Shown: piece by piece, positions 12,250 to 38,830 of the stretch
Layout of the letters: each line of letters opens with the position of its first letter
How positions within the stretch are numbered: position 1 is the stretch's first letter
Assembly (NCBI GenBank): GCA_032622095.1
Contig: CP136066.1
Span: 99,287,319-99,351,318 of the forward strand
Source of the DNA: Siphonodentalium dalli
Lineage: Eukaryota; Mollusca; Scaphopoda; Gadilida; Siphonodentaliidae
Reading direction: 5' to 3'
DNA length: 64,000 nucleotides
Made by a program: the position numbers and the translations under genes
Notes under the pieces: generated by a model
The model's database searches: none
What the model was told of the DNA's origin: nothing
Seen by the model: the letters and a program-made list of their open reading frames with translations, nothing else

Positions 12250-13960
12250 CACCTTGACTATTCACGGATTGAAAGTGCAGAAGTATGTCGGTATCAGTGA
12301 AAATTTACGCCATATTGATATAGTCAGTTCGTATGTCATTGAGCCTTTGAGGCACTGATACCCTTGTACTAGTATGGAACAATTATGGCTGGCCATACAT
12401 GTTTTTAAGCTCACCATTTTGTATCATTTAAATTCGTAATTTGAATGTATCTACAAACACTAATATCTGAGGATAACAGTTCAGATGTTGTCTATTTGTT
12501 ACAGTGAACACGTGGAAATGTCAAACATCAAAATCATCAAAAGTATAAACATTGTTGACTGAAAATTTATTGAGACACTGGCTAGCCAATGAATCATTTC
12601 AACACTGCGACCATGCTAGGTCACACGGATATGGTGACATGCCACAAGTACTGTCAAGTAGGCCAGCCAAAGGCTCGCATCCCAAATTTCTCCAAAGAGA
12701 TCTGACCACGGACGGAAGGAAGTATCCTTGGATATTTAAGCAAACTATAGCTGAAGGTTCAGGCTACTGCATTTGCATATCTGTGCACTCATCGAACAGG
12801 GAAGTCCATTCTGCAAAATACATTGAGTGATTGCAAAGAAACACACAATTGTCGCCGAAATAACGACAGAGTACCGATATGAAGTGATGGAGATCGCCAT
12901 TCGACAATGGGAACTCAGGCTTCAAGATTCGACGAGAATCACCGAATCGATTCCCGTAATGATTCTCACAAAACTTTACAATTTTCAGTGCCTCATGACT
13001 GACATGATTCAGCATTTGATTCTCGCAAAATGAAATGTATTTTGAGCCCTGGAACTTGAAATGAAAATCCTTGGTGCCCAATCTTGTGTCAGATAATCCT
13101 AGTCCCCAATCAAACCAGTTGCCCGATTAGTAGCAAGCGGACACTGTCAGTAATACTGGACAGACATGTAAAGAAAGAGACTATTCAAGAGACACAGCAT
13201 TATTTGAACACAGGCCATATAATACTATATGTTATAACAAACATAATCTCATTGTTTCTAACGATTGTTCCGATAATACAATGAGGGAAAGGAAATGGAA
13301 TCGCAAGAACAGAGTCAGAATTTCAAATAAATATCTTGAAGTCGATGTAACGTTTGCGACGTTCCAAGTATCCAAATAAGAGCCATCATGTTAATAGTAA
13401 TACATTCGGGCTAGCTAAGATATGCAAAAATTAATCGGTAAGCACAATTAATTATAACGACATGTTGTATATGTACAATGATGTTCTGTGATAATCATTT
13501 ACCAAATGTCGGTTAAGTTCCAGTCGCTCAACTTCAACTTACAATTGAATTAGTTGAGGCAAAAGAAATTTCATTGGATTACAAGTTCTATCTTGTTTAT
13601 AAATACATGTAAATTATCGCCAAAGGAGACATTTCTGTCCTGGACCAACTTTCTGCGCACTAACAGAGCTGTTGCAGATACGATTATGTAGTGTACATGA
13701 AATGAACGTAGCAAGAAGTCGGCATCATGAAATATAGTTAGCACGAAATTAGGAGACTTCGCATACCGTACCACGTGGACTCAGAAATCGGACGATTCAT
13801 GCCACCGTATATGTTGCACAATAATGCAAAATAGGTTCGCTACAAGTAAACGATGTGCGTCTGTAGTCATTGTCAAAATGGCCATCAATGGCAAAGTTCA
13901 CAACGTGATTTTGTCGATTCCAATTCCAAAACTTTTTTGAGATAAAATGGGTCGATAAAA
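12250..13960. other. Interior of the DIRS-like element, no recognised domain
   Basis: Longest minus frame is 105 codons (12764-13081) with no motif I know. No RT or recombinase signature on either strand. Confidence 0.5.
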
Positions 13961-13966
13961 ACACGG

Positions 13967-14028
13967 AATATTTATAAATAGCGTTGCGCATACTATGAAA
14001 CGAATGCGCAACGCTATTTATAAATATT
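13967..14028. repeat. Perfect 25-bp-arm hairpin
   Basis: Arms 13967-13991 and 14004-14028 are exact reverse complements (AATATTTATAAATAGCGTTG...), with a 12-base loop. It lies just inside the terminal repeat of the DIRS-like element. Confidence 0.8.
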
Positions 14029-14151
14029 AAACGACCGGTTAAGCAACGGATAAATTGCAAGTTTGTGATCAACAATAAATATTGAGTTGATAAACTCGCA
14101 ATAGAGAAATACTTCCTTTAGTTAAAACCACGTCTGATAGGTCCAAGGAGA

Positions 14152-14336
14152 GAAATAAAACTGGCTAGATGAATTGTTAGGAGAGCGAGATTTGCACGGG
14201 ACGCATCCATGCGTGAGCTAATCCGAGCACTGATTGACCGGAGTCGCTGATTGACCGGAGTAGGCTAATAAACGGACAATAAATTTTAACCCTCCTGATA
14301 ACACAAGGCCGAGGATAATAATCCATATAGTTCAGT
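14152..14336. repeat. Inverted terminal repeat of the DIRS-like element, high-coordinate copy
   Basis: It is the reverse complement of 8892-9076. The identity suggests recent insertion or continuing correction. Confidence 0.85.
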
Positions 14337-14502
14337 TGAAGGGCTTCTCCTTGGCGGAAAAATTGTGATTTACACCAATTGTGAACCTCGATTATGCAAT
14401 GTATCGTCTGCCAATTTGGGGATATAGAGTAACTAAACTAAAAAAAGAAGTTTCTATAGAAATTTGATAATAAAGACACTTTATAGAGAAGATAAGGCCT
14501 AA

Positions 14503-14592
14503 GTAGAATGAGGTCCCCAGATGGTGAATTTAGTGATGCTAGCCCGCTATGCAGGATAGCGTCACTAAATTCACCATCTGGGGACATTCTGC
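14503..14592. repeat. GAATGAGGTCCCC hairpin repeat
   Basis: Both arms carry the same departure from the family (AGATGG and CCATCT instead of AGAGGG and CCCTCT), so pairing is kept. Confidence 0.8.
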
Positions 14593-15426
14593 AAAAATGA
14601 CAGGCACACTAAACTCAGGCTTGCTTACCGGAGTATATTCCCTGTGCCCCAGTCTTTAAGTTAGTAGAAATTAGGTTGGATGACAGAAAGATAATTTATT
14701 AGAGCAGACAAAATTATGCCAGACTTATATTATCAAGCCAGAGAAGAGGGCCTCAAAGACATGCACAAATAACAGTATGTGCCAATCAATCGAAGGATTA
14801 CCACTAATTCTCCTTCTATCCCGACACATTAGTGAAATGAAACAAACTGTTTGATTTCCAAATAACCATAGTGGATTCCTCTCAATTCCAAAAATCTCTG
14901 TGCCTATGTTTGTTCTACTCTATTTCGCACAATATATTAGTTTGATTTAGTTAGATTTATTAGCTAATTTATTAGATTAGTTACCACGATTTACCAAGAA
15001 ACACCCTGCCTTCTTCCATGGTTTACATTAACCATTACTTTCTTAATCATTTTCATGCCTGAAAATATTCTGCAAGACATTTGCCAGACATGAGGTCTTG
15101 CAAGCGGGCTTGCATCACTAAATTCACCCTCTGGGGAACTCATTCTGCTTAGGCCTCATAATCTCTGGAAAGTATCTTTATTGTCAAATTAACAAATTTT
15201 TTTTGTTTCCTTAGGAACTTCTTTTGAAAGTTTATTTTTCTTTTTTAGTTTTAATAGTTTCTCTATATCCACAAATGGGCATACGACACATTGCATAATC
15301 GAGGAACTTAAATCTTGTCTAGATCTACAATAGCAGATGAGCCTGAGGCCATGCTGAATGAGGTATACAGAAACCAAAAAACTTGATTTGATAATAAAGA
15401 TACTTAACAGAGATCAGGAGGCCTAA

Positions 15427-15519
15427 GCAGAATAACGTCCACAGAAGGTGAATTTAGAGATGCTAGCCCATTGTGTTGGGCAATATCACTAAATTCACCC
15501 TCTGAGGACCTCATTCTGC
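15427..15519. repeat. GAATGAGGTCCCC hairpin repeat
   Basis: Arms with a few mismatches (AATAACGTCCAC against GAGGACCTCATT). A single right arm of the same family is at 15092-15158. Confidence 0.7.
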
Positions 15520-15614
15520 AAATGTCTGGCATCATATTATCAGGATTGACTACACCCAATGGTACAACATTGCTGACTGCAATAGAGGACATTGATTCAT
15601 TGAAGTAAAGGAGC

Positions 15615-15974
15615 TAGGGTTGTAACGACACACTTGGCCATGATACAAATCACAATATGTGATCAACGATATAATACATATCATGATACACTAAATTAGT
15701 GAATGAATTACCACCTTAATTATCAGAACAAACATGCTTAAACTGGAGATTGCATTAATTTTAACTAACATTCTGTTTAATAGTTAGATCAGTTAATTAC
15801 ACATTATAGACCTATAAACTTGAGAGAACATTGCAGGTTTTGCTCTTTTACACATGCTCATCTTAAGAAATTAAGATTTCCTGTATCATGATACACATGC
15901 TACGATATGATGCACATATCGTTTGCAAGTGCATCAAGGTAAATTTAATTTACCATTGCATCATTACAGCCCTA
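15615..15974. mobile_element. Nonautonomous hAT element just downstream of GPATCH2
   Basis: TAGGGTTGTAACGA at the left and TCATTACAGCCCTA at the right, with 8-bp flanks AAAGGAGC and AAACGAGC (one change). The interior is an AT-rich palindrome. It ends 55 bp beyond the GPATCH2 stop codon. Confidence 0.7.
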
Positions 15975-16028
15975 AAACGAGCTGCTTTTCAGAAACACGA
16001 ATACACCTGAAAATCATGGTTGGATGAA

Positions 16029-30848
<14,820 letters not shown>

Positions 30849-30925
30849 CTATGAAAATAAATTAACAAATTATATCATAAAAATTATCAACAAGCCTGGA
30901 TATATTTTTTTTAAGTTTGACATTT

Positions 30926-31310
30926 GCAGAATGAGGTCCCCAGATTGTGAATTTAGTGACGTTATCGGGTTAGCATCACCAAATTCACCCTCTGTGAGCC
31001 TCATTCTGCTTAGACCTCATATTCTGGGAAGTATCTAAACTTTCTAATGCCCCAAATTAACATTGTTTTGGTTACTTTTGCATTCTGTTCAGTTTCTATA
31101 TCCAGTAATTTACAGAAGATAATTGATGTGACTAATGGGTGAACATCACAAACTTCAACAGGGGAACTTTAAACTAATCCTGGGTCTCCCATACTTGTAG
31201 AAATTGAGGCCTAGGCTAAATTCATGAGGTTCCCAGATGGTGAATTTGGTGATGCTAGCCCACCGTATGGGATAGCGTCACTAAATTCATCTTTTGGGGA
31301 CCTCATTCTG
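30926..31310. repeat. Pair of GAATGAGGTCCCC hairpin repeats upstream of GPATCH2 exon 1
   Basis: Units 30926-31009 and 31219-31310 in the same paired layout; more diverged than the others. Confidence 0.7.
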
Positions 31311-31802
31311 AAAATGTCAGACACACTATATCCAGACTTGATTATCAATATGTATTACATGAAAATTTCCATATGTACATGGATATCTTTGATGCAACTA
31401 ACTCGGTAAAGAATAAAGGTACATGTAGACTGACTTCTTTTATATTCAGTTATGATTGTATATAAAACTTACTAGCTATACCAGTATTAGTACATACATG
31501 TACATGTACAAGTGGCATGTACATGTACTTAAAAGTTACCATATTTTGTTCCACTTCTGGAAAATTATGTTCATGTTTAATTTCAGTCTGATTAGAATAC
31601 AGACTATTTAACAAGTCTGAACTAAAATATTTGGGAATTCCCATTACTTCCATGATGCATTGCGTCAGTGTCAGACAATGACAACATTTAATGGTAAAGT
31701 GATGAAGCCAATCAGGTGATTTTTGGAATACCATGATTCTAGTTTAATAACAGAACTCACCACATAGCTAAACATAGTAATAAATTTTGTCATATTCAAG
31801 TT

Positions 31803-32075
31803 GTTAAAGACATAATTTGGACTTGTTCGGATGCGTGAAGTAGAAAAGTTAGTACTCGGGCACGATGTCACCCCGGGGAATGTAACATTGTACTAACATC
31901 GCCAAAATTTTCAAAGAAATCAACAATACCATTCCATAGAAAACATTGTCTGAAGTACATGTATGCTCAATTGTAAATATTTACATCTCGAATCGGGATG
32001 AAACTATCGGCAATAAACTAACGCAAATGATTTTGCCATAGAGAGTCATTGCATTTAATTAACTGGTTCAGTGCT
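31803..32075 (+). repeat. Dispersed repeat, third copy of the 5640 family
   Basis: It shares CCATAGAAAACATTGTCTGAA and AATTGTAAATATTTACATCT. Confidence 0.65.
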
Positions 32076-32329
32076 GAAAGCCCATATTTGGACCCTATGT
32101 GAAAGTGCTGGAAGCCCAGATATGGGCTTTGGCAATGACTGTCTTGTTTAGTCAACTCTTGTTTAGTTTAATAATTTAAATAGCGTTTGTCAGGTAATAT
32201 TTCAGAAATATTGTTACATATATAATTAAATTGAGACATTGTGAAGTTCTAATGGACGCCGACCAATAAAATTGTCAGAAAAGGTACTTATATCGCGAAA
32301 AGTTTTTTTCCCTAAGGGCGGCCGACAAC

Positions 32330-32640
32330 CAAGCTCATAACCATAACCTAATCAGACATCCAGGCTCATATTGATAAGCTACTTTGACAAACAGACAACC
32401 AGGCTCATAACCATAGCCTAATGAGACATCCAGACCCATAACCATTGCCTAATGAGACATCCAGACTCATAATCATTGCCTAATGAGACATCCAGACCCA
32501 TAACCATAGTCTAATGAGACATCAAAGCTCATAACCATAGCCTAATGAGACATCCAGGCCCGTAGGCATAGCCATAGCCTAATGAGACATCCAAGCTCAT
32601 AACCATAGCCTAGTGAGACATCCAGGCTCACAACATAATT
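32330..32640. repeat. 31-bp tandem repeat, about 9 copies
   Basis: Unit CATAACCATAGCCTAATGAG plus ACATCCAGGCT, with small changes between copies. Confidence 0.85.
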
Positions 32641-33721
32641 ACAAATGCATATATTTCGGGGTCAAATTTGAGAAAAGAGTGCAAATTATCAGCTCCGAGC
32701 ATAAAATTCAATAATTTTCTGTTTGTTGAAATATATATACGCATTTTATTACGTGTATGTAGGATATTTAGCAGCGAACCCGTTAATACGACTCACCACG
32801 GCTTATGCGCAATTAACGATATTTAAATTAAGGGGCTTACTGACATCAGATAGCATGTTTTGTGAAAATATCAGATTTTGGTTGAAAAAGGAGAAAGTTG
32901 CCCATTTGTATTCACATAATGTAAATGCGAATGCTAAATATTCAGAGATGACAATATACAGAAGCACAGGTGGTCACAAACTCGAAATCTAGGGAAACAT
33001 GCATTGCGTGTGATATGGATTGGATGAATAGGGCCTACAATCTATGCGCGACTTTCATGCTGCTGATATGTTGAATACGGGAATAACATAATAAACAGTA
33101 AATTGAGGTTTCAACACTGGTATTATCGAGGCACCTCAGTGAAACACTTGTGATTTATGTCATGGTTGTTAATGTGTGTTCCTGTATATTCCAAGAGGTG
33201 CATTATGCATTAAATTTCTTTAAGAATGTATCATTAAACCAGGCATAAATGCAGCCAATCAGATTTTTAGCTTACAAACGGCATTGTAGAAATTGCAAAC
33301 GGCATCTTGTTATACTGCTTAAGGTTTGGATGAACATTTTCATCTCGGATAAACAGATTTATATGATTTTTCTTACCCTTTCTAATCGTACATGTAAATT
33401 ATCAATAACATAATCATTTTGAATTGCTCATAAAAGCTGTGGTGAGCTGTTGAGTTTATTGTTTGTTTCTTTGTAGACGAGATAAAAGTCAATTCTATTT
33501 GTGCTTTTTTTTGTGATATATGCCCAAAAAAGATAGAGACGTGTAATTCAAATTAAAAATATAGCTCAATCAGGCTAGTGTGATAGACAAAAGGAGCGAC
33601 TTTAAGTATCCTGTTTTGGACGTGTGCCCGACTTGGTCAAAGCAGCAGCAGGCCACAGCCTAATGGTAAAATCCACAGCAGCTGTAGTGTACAAACTACA
33701 ACTTACAAGTACAATACATTA

Positions 33722-33862
33722 ACAGAACGACACGATGTGTAAATGGGTTGGCGATACGGCACGAGTGCTGTCGCGGAAGGATAGAGAGGCGCTTGCGTTC
33801 TATCCTTCCGCGACAGCACGAGTGCCATATCGACAAACCCATTTACACATTGTGTCGTTCTG
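33722..33862. repeat. 141-bp palindrome with about 64-bp arms
   Basis: Arms start ACAGAACGACACGATGTGTA and end at its inverse; the loop is about 12 bp (GAGGCGCTTGCG). Only a few arm mismatches are seen. Probably a miniature inverted-repeat element. Confidence 0.8.
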
Positions 33863-34295
33863 TGTTTATTTGTTTATTACACGCTTCGCGTCCTAGAATC
33901 CGTGCATTAAAAATACAGGATTAGAAGGTTTATTTAGGCTCATACAGGGCGTGTGTGTCATGTGTGATGATTCTTTTATTTAAATAGTTCCAGTTTCATG
34001 GTTGAGGCGAACGTCATGTACGTCATTTTACATCAACGAGATGCGTATGGAACGTATGTTCCATACGGATTTGTTAATATGGAACATCAATAACACTGTA
34101 CTTCTAGGAACAAGCGTGTAAATTGTAATTTTAAAATGTATTTATATTATAAATTACCGGGGTATATGGAAATTGGAAACAAATCTTTACTTCCATCAGG
34201 TCAGGGAGAACCCAAAATTGATGTACTAAACCTCGATTTGTGTAAAAAACCTCGATCAAGGTTCTTCGAGACCATGTGACCACTGGTGATATAGT

Positions 34296-35078
34296 CAGGG
34301 GTGGCACCAGAAAATCCCCGACAGGGGAGCTGTGCTCCCCGACAGGGGGGGCTACACTAAATTACACCATATTGCCTGTTGGTATGTGAAATGAGCGCAC
34401 ATAGTGTGTGTGGCGAACCAATGAACAAAACCATATTGAAGTAATTTTAGTCTCTTAGCTGGAGCCTGGAGAATTCTAATAGATCTGCAGTCGCTTATGA
34501 TTGATGAACATTATCACATATGTAACTAATAACACATCTATTATGGTGGTGTCAATTAAACTTGAATTAAGGCTTCGCCACACTAATATTTGACCTGAGA
34601 CAAGTCAGTGATATGATAATTAAATTTCTTTTAAATTATTGCCAATATTGGCACATGTGATAATTCTAATTTCTAATTTCATTAGTTGCAAGTGCCAGCA
34701 TGGTGTTTCACTGTCGGGGATATAGCTAACATGTGGCCATACTGTAGGTACTCAATGGTTCTATAGACCATTGTGACGAATGCCAGAGTAGCCAGCAATA
34801 GATTCATTACCACTAAAACGCTGATGGTGTAACAATACAGGGGAATACCCCCGGATTTAATGGGAACATGTGTCATGAATATATTGTGTGGGATATATTC
34901 CGCTGTATGTTCTCTCTGTGACACTTTCCCACACTGACAGTCTGTACATGATTACTTCATCTTATACACACAACCGACTTACATATAGAAAATCGCTGAC
35001 AAGTCCTCCCCGACGAGGGGGCTAGAGCTCCCCGACAAGGGGGCTGTAGCCCCCCCCCCCCCACTGGCGCCACCCCTG
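34296..35078. mobile_element. Nonautonomous hAT element
   Basis: CAGGGGTGGCACCAG...CTGGCGCCACCCCTG with the exact 8-bp duplication GATATAGT (34288-34295, 35079-35086). Subterminal repeats of CTCCCCGACAGGGG occur at both ends. Confidence 0.87.
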
Positions 35079-35150
35079 GATATAGTGTGGAGTATTTCAT
35101 CTTACACCTATGGGAGGCCAAATTCACATTTAATAATTAATTTTGCTTAA

Positions 35151-35544
35151 CCCTTTACCCAACAGAAGGGCCCTGTGCCAATGCATTCTCTTATATATGC
35201 GAGTCGACCATAGGTCGCCTCGCATATATAAGAGAATGCATAATTGGCTTAACACATTAAAAATTATAAAATTGTTAAAGAATGTAAGAAAAATGGTAAA
35301 AAGTGTTAAAAAAAGATTTTTTTTAGGCCAATGCATTCTCTTATATATGCGAGGCGACCTATGGTCGACTCGCATATATAAGAGAATGCATTGGCACATG
35401 GCATAACTGTAACTATCACAATGTGGTCAAGGAGCCGGTTCCAATGATATCCATATTTGTATGGTTCTATTGAGACAGACCGAAGATATTTTAGGCTGTT
35501 GAAGCTTTATTTGGCCAGTTTTGGCCGTTTTGTTGGGTAAAGGG
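35151..35544 (+). mobile_element. piggyBac-type MITE nested in an inverted-repeat element
   Basis: Exact TTAA on both sides (35147-35150, 35545-35548) and CCCTTTACCC/GGGTAAAGGG ends. It sits at the centre of the palindrome 35080-35640. Confidence 0.87.
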
Positions 35545-36286
35545 TTAAGTGCAATCAAGCACAATTAATTATTAAATGTGAATTTGGCCTCCCACAGGTG
35601 TATTATGAAATACTCCACACTATATCACTTACACTATATTACTTCGATTAGTATCATATTTGGTTTAGAGTGTTTCCCCTTATATCATGGGTGTATGTTT
35701 TGACCAGTGGTCACATGGTCTCGAAGAACCTCGATCGAGGTTTTTTACACAAATCGAGGTTTAGTACATCAATTTGGGGTTCTCCCTACCTGTCCATGTC
35801 CTCTGTAATTTCTTTCCATTTTGGAATAATTACTTAAATGGCGCCCCCTATCTTATTCTGTGTCAGTGGGATCACCTGATAACGATTTTTTCATGATCCG
35901 CTGTAGCCTTACCCTGTCACCCCGGGGCCGTGCTGTAACAATATTCAATAATACAATATCATGAATAAATTGTTTTTAACATCTCAAATTTCTAGTAAAA
36001 AAGATCAAATAATACGAACTAATCAGATACCATGTGTAGATTTTGACTCTTACTTTTCTCATAACTATTGAATATAATAAAATAGCTATTAGCTCGCTCG
36101 ACAGAGCAGTTAACTTTGCAGATGTAACACGCCTAAACCAAAGCAAGGAGTTACGCCATTTTCTTTATTTTGATCGACTTATCGGGTCACGTGACGGATC
36201 ATGTGATCTACTTTTGTAGAGGCAGCTGATCGAATAACAAAACATTCTCGTGGAACTTGAAGTCGGACCGAGTCTTGATAATCAGA

Positions 36287-36357
36287 ATGGCTGCTCCAAA
36301 AAAGAATGTTATGAAACAAAATTTCGCTGAAAATCTTTTCAAGCACAGTCGCCAAAG
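36287..36357 (+). CDS. SPMIP10: TEX43/SPMIP10 exon 1
   Basis: It encodes 23 residues (MAAPKKNVMKQNFAENLFKH then SRQ) plus two bases of an Arg codon and ends at GTAAGT. Confidence 0.85.
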
Positions 36358-38830
36358 GTAAGTGCGAGTTTCATATTAATTCGTTTGAACAGTATGGGTA
36401 TAGTTTTTACAATGGACATTTAATTTTCCCTTTAAATTATTAATTAAAATAAAGTGCCCGGCGTCATGTGTTGCCATTGGCAACTGTATTATGCTAACTA
36501 TGGTGCGCCATTGCATCCGACACTAATATTAACGTGTTGTTGGCTAGGTGTTCAATAGCTACATGTACAGCCGTAATGTGACCATTGTCACAGTGACCAG
36601 CATATATTTATTGAAAAACAAAAAAAAGCCGCAAATTTGCCTCTGGAATGGTGGTGCCCAGGGGATTCGTGGACCTTGGCTTGGGGCTGATGATAGTGCA
36701 TGGCGGTGGTGCATGGCCGGGGGGGGGGGGGGGCTGGGGTAATTTACGGGACCGACCATACACACCCAAAACACTTATATATTTTTGACACCCGATTTTT
36801 AGACCTGCAAATTTGAGAATCGAGAACGATCGATCGATCGATTACAAATACAATACAAATGCAAAATACGATCACCCCATCCCTGTAAAGGAACCCAACC
36901 AAAAACCAAACACACATAATTATGTTTTGATTCTTCACGAAGAACCAAAATAAAGAACCAAATGCAGAACTAAACAAATATCATGCATGTATACAACAGA
37001 CATTCTGGTTCCACATGGAACCAAACTCGTTCGAATATGACCTGCTTTTGTTCTCTATCTGGTTCCCCGGATAGAACCAGAACATGGGACCAAATGGGGA
37101 AATTTCAGTGATGTTAGTAGAATGTCACATTCCTCCAGTTGGCATAGCACCTGAATACTAACGTATCAGTTCCACGCGCCCGAACAAGTCATTAATATGT
37201 CTTTAAACTAGGCCGTACGTGTTCCCACATAAACCTTGAATTCGGTGGGTTATTTGAAGAACCAAACTTATGATGTGGAACCAAACTGTTCTATGTTGGC
37301 ATTTGATTCTTCGAGGAACCAAATTTGGAACTGTTTTCTTATAATGTACATGTATATGTATAAAGCAGTGTATGTGTGGATAATTTAATTTAGAAGTTCG
37401 TTAATTTATATAGGCGTATAATTATGATATTTATATGTAACTAAATATTTGGGTTCAAATGAATATCTATACCTATAGAGCCTGCACAAATATAGGGCAT
37501 ATATATATATACCCGTACATGTAATGTACATGCATATTATGCATATATATATAAAATATAAATGGCGCCAAATGATATATACGTTTACAGAAGGTAATTT
37601 ATATGTATCAATTCTGCATGATAGTATATTCACCATTCGTCTTTTTGCAGAGTTCCAGAAGGTTCACGACATCATCCTATCATACCCAATATCTATGTAC
37701 CGGAGTGGAAAACAGACATGAAGAATAGAAACTTAATCGTGCAGGTGAGTTATCAAGAGACCACCCTCCCAAAACACACGTTCGAGTACGTATATATATA
37801 ATGCATGGTCCGTATAACATGCATTATATATATCGATCGGCCTCTACATGCATGCTGGAAGTCTGGCCTCCCTCATTTTCCCACATGCATGTGGACAGTA
37901 ATCAAGCAAACTGATAAATATGTATACGACCCTATATATAGCCTTTACTGTACTTTACTTTAAACATATTTTATTTGTATATCGAATAATACAAAAGGGA
38001 TTGGGGACAAGTTACAAAACTTACTTTGCCCCTCTCCCTGTTTACAATAATATTATTCATACAAAATGGTGACGGAAAGATTCAAAATCATATATAGGTT
38101 AAACATATTTACATTTACAAATGAGTGGGTTACTGTAAGATTGCCAGTTTGTGTTGACACCATATAAGTCAACACTATATATAAACAGCACACAATGCAG
38201 CGAATCCGTTGATATTTGTGAGGCTTTTCAGAAGTCTCCATATGAATTTTATTAACAAGAGGGGCTTGTATAGCTTGCTCCGCTATATATCCCCTTAATT
38301 TCCCTGTATTGCCCTTACGCGCCTTCTCTATATACGCGCCTGTTTTACGTTATGCGTGGTAGTATATACATGCAAGAGACAAGGGGAACGATAGGATTTT
38401 TTTGAATACCGAATACATGTATAATGTCTCCCTTATGGGGCAGCGGGTTGCGTTACAAGCCCTTGTGAATTTACCCGACAGCCATGCATATTTGCAACCA
38501 TTGTTCTCCTGTTTATAATTATAGTCATCCTTCCTATTGCCCAACTATAAAACAATATACATGTAGTTGCATATATTACTCCCTAATATATAATAACTAT
38601 ATCCGTTACAGAATGCTGAATTGGGCGGTGTACCACATTATGAACACGATGAAAACCTGTTTTTGGAGAAAAGAGAACAGATGAATTATAACGTCGAGGG
38701 AAGGAACCGGGTCGAGGGGAAATATCCGCGAACAGAGAGAAGAGAACTTCTCCAGCCTAAGATCAGCCACGAAACCTCCAAGTATCAGAGTGGCCTGCTG
38801 TTCAGACACGACCGAGACGTGGACATTTAA
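36287..38830 (+). CDS. SPMIP10: TEX43 / SPMIP10 homologue, three exons, complete CDS
   Basis: Exons 36287-36357, 37651-37744 and 38612-38830 splice with GTAAGT and GTGAGT donors and TTTTTGCAG and CCGTTACAG acceptors, giving 384 nt and 127 aa with no internal stop. ATG 36287 has A at -3 and G at +4. The protein carries IPNIYVPEWKTDMKNRNLIV, then AELGGVPHYEHDENLFLEKR and a C-terminal KISHETSKYQSGLLFRH. These follow vertebrate TEX43 (YVMPWKENM..RN, LFL..SERL, PLSRYQS) in order and spacing, and the length is similar. Family knowledge: a small protein inside doublet microtubules of the sperm axoneme (sperm microtubule inner protein 10). It has no signal peptide or membrane segment and is rich in charged residues. 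A candidate AATAAA lies at 39262. Intron 2 contains an inverted-repeat miniature. Confidence 0.88.
36719..36733. repeat. Short poly-G run
   Basis: In TEX43 intron 1. Confidence 0.8.
37651..37744 (+). CDS. SPMIP10: TEX43/SPMIP10 exon 2
   Basis: It follows the pyrimidine-rich acceptor TCTTTTTGCAG, completes the Arg codon and encodes the YVPEWK..M..RN core. It ends at GTGAGT in phase 0. Confidence 0.87.
38256..38466. mobile_element. Inverted-repeat miniature in TEX43 intron 2
   Basis: CAAGAGGGGCTTGTATAGC at the left and GCGTTACAAGCCCTTG at the right. It resembles 39370-39550 in design but is diverged, and the target duplication is unclear. Confidence 0.5.
38612..38830 (+). CDS. SPMIP10: TEX43/SPMIP10 exon 3 with stop
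   Basis: It follows acceptor CCGTTACAG, has 72 sense codons and ends in TAA. It contains the ENLFLEKREQ motif and the C-terminal SKYQSGLLFRH motif. Confidence 0.87.
   Translation, partial: NAELGGVPHYEHDENLFLEKREQMNYNVEGRNRVEGKYPRTERRELLQPKISHETSKYQSGLLFRHDRDVDI

Larger units (their letters stand above)
8845..14372 (-). mobile_element. DIRS-like element with inverted terminal repeats and internal complementary region (nonautonomous or decayed)
   Basis: Inverted terminal repeats at 8892-9076 and 14152-14336 look identical over about 185 bp. Beyond them each end has its own unique tail (8845-8891 and 14337-14362). A segment at 9144-9240 is the reverse complement of the right tail followed directly by the left tail, i.e. 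of the two ends joined. That is the internal complementary region characteristic of DIRS1-type tyrosine-recombinase retrotransposons, where it lies next to the right terminal repeat; this places the element on the minus strand. The target is a copy of the hairpin repeat seen at 18460 and 23640, and no clear target duplication is visible, as expected for DIRS. No reverse transcriptase, RNase H or tyrosine recombinase motif was recognised inside, so it is probably nonautonomous. A coincidental nested miniature is the main alternative. Confidence 0.7.
34200..35805. mobile_element. Large inverted-repeat element hosting a hAT and a piggyBac miniature
   Basis: Outer arms of about 95 bp (34200-34287 and 35708-35800, GGAGAACCCAAAATTGATGT and its inverse) and inner arms (35080-35146 and 35549-35640, GAGGCCAAATTCACATTTAA and its inverse). 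Removing the two insertions leaves one long palindrome. A related inner palindrome is at 40163-40352. Confidence 0.7.

Noticed and set aside
35130-35406. Overlapping ORFs with the peptide CQCILLYMRVDHRSPRIYKR
   Set aside because: They are the two strands of the piggyBac-miniature hairpins and recur wherever that hairpin occurs.
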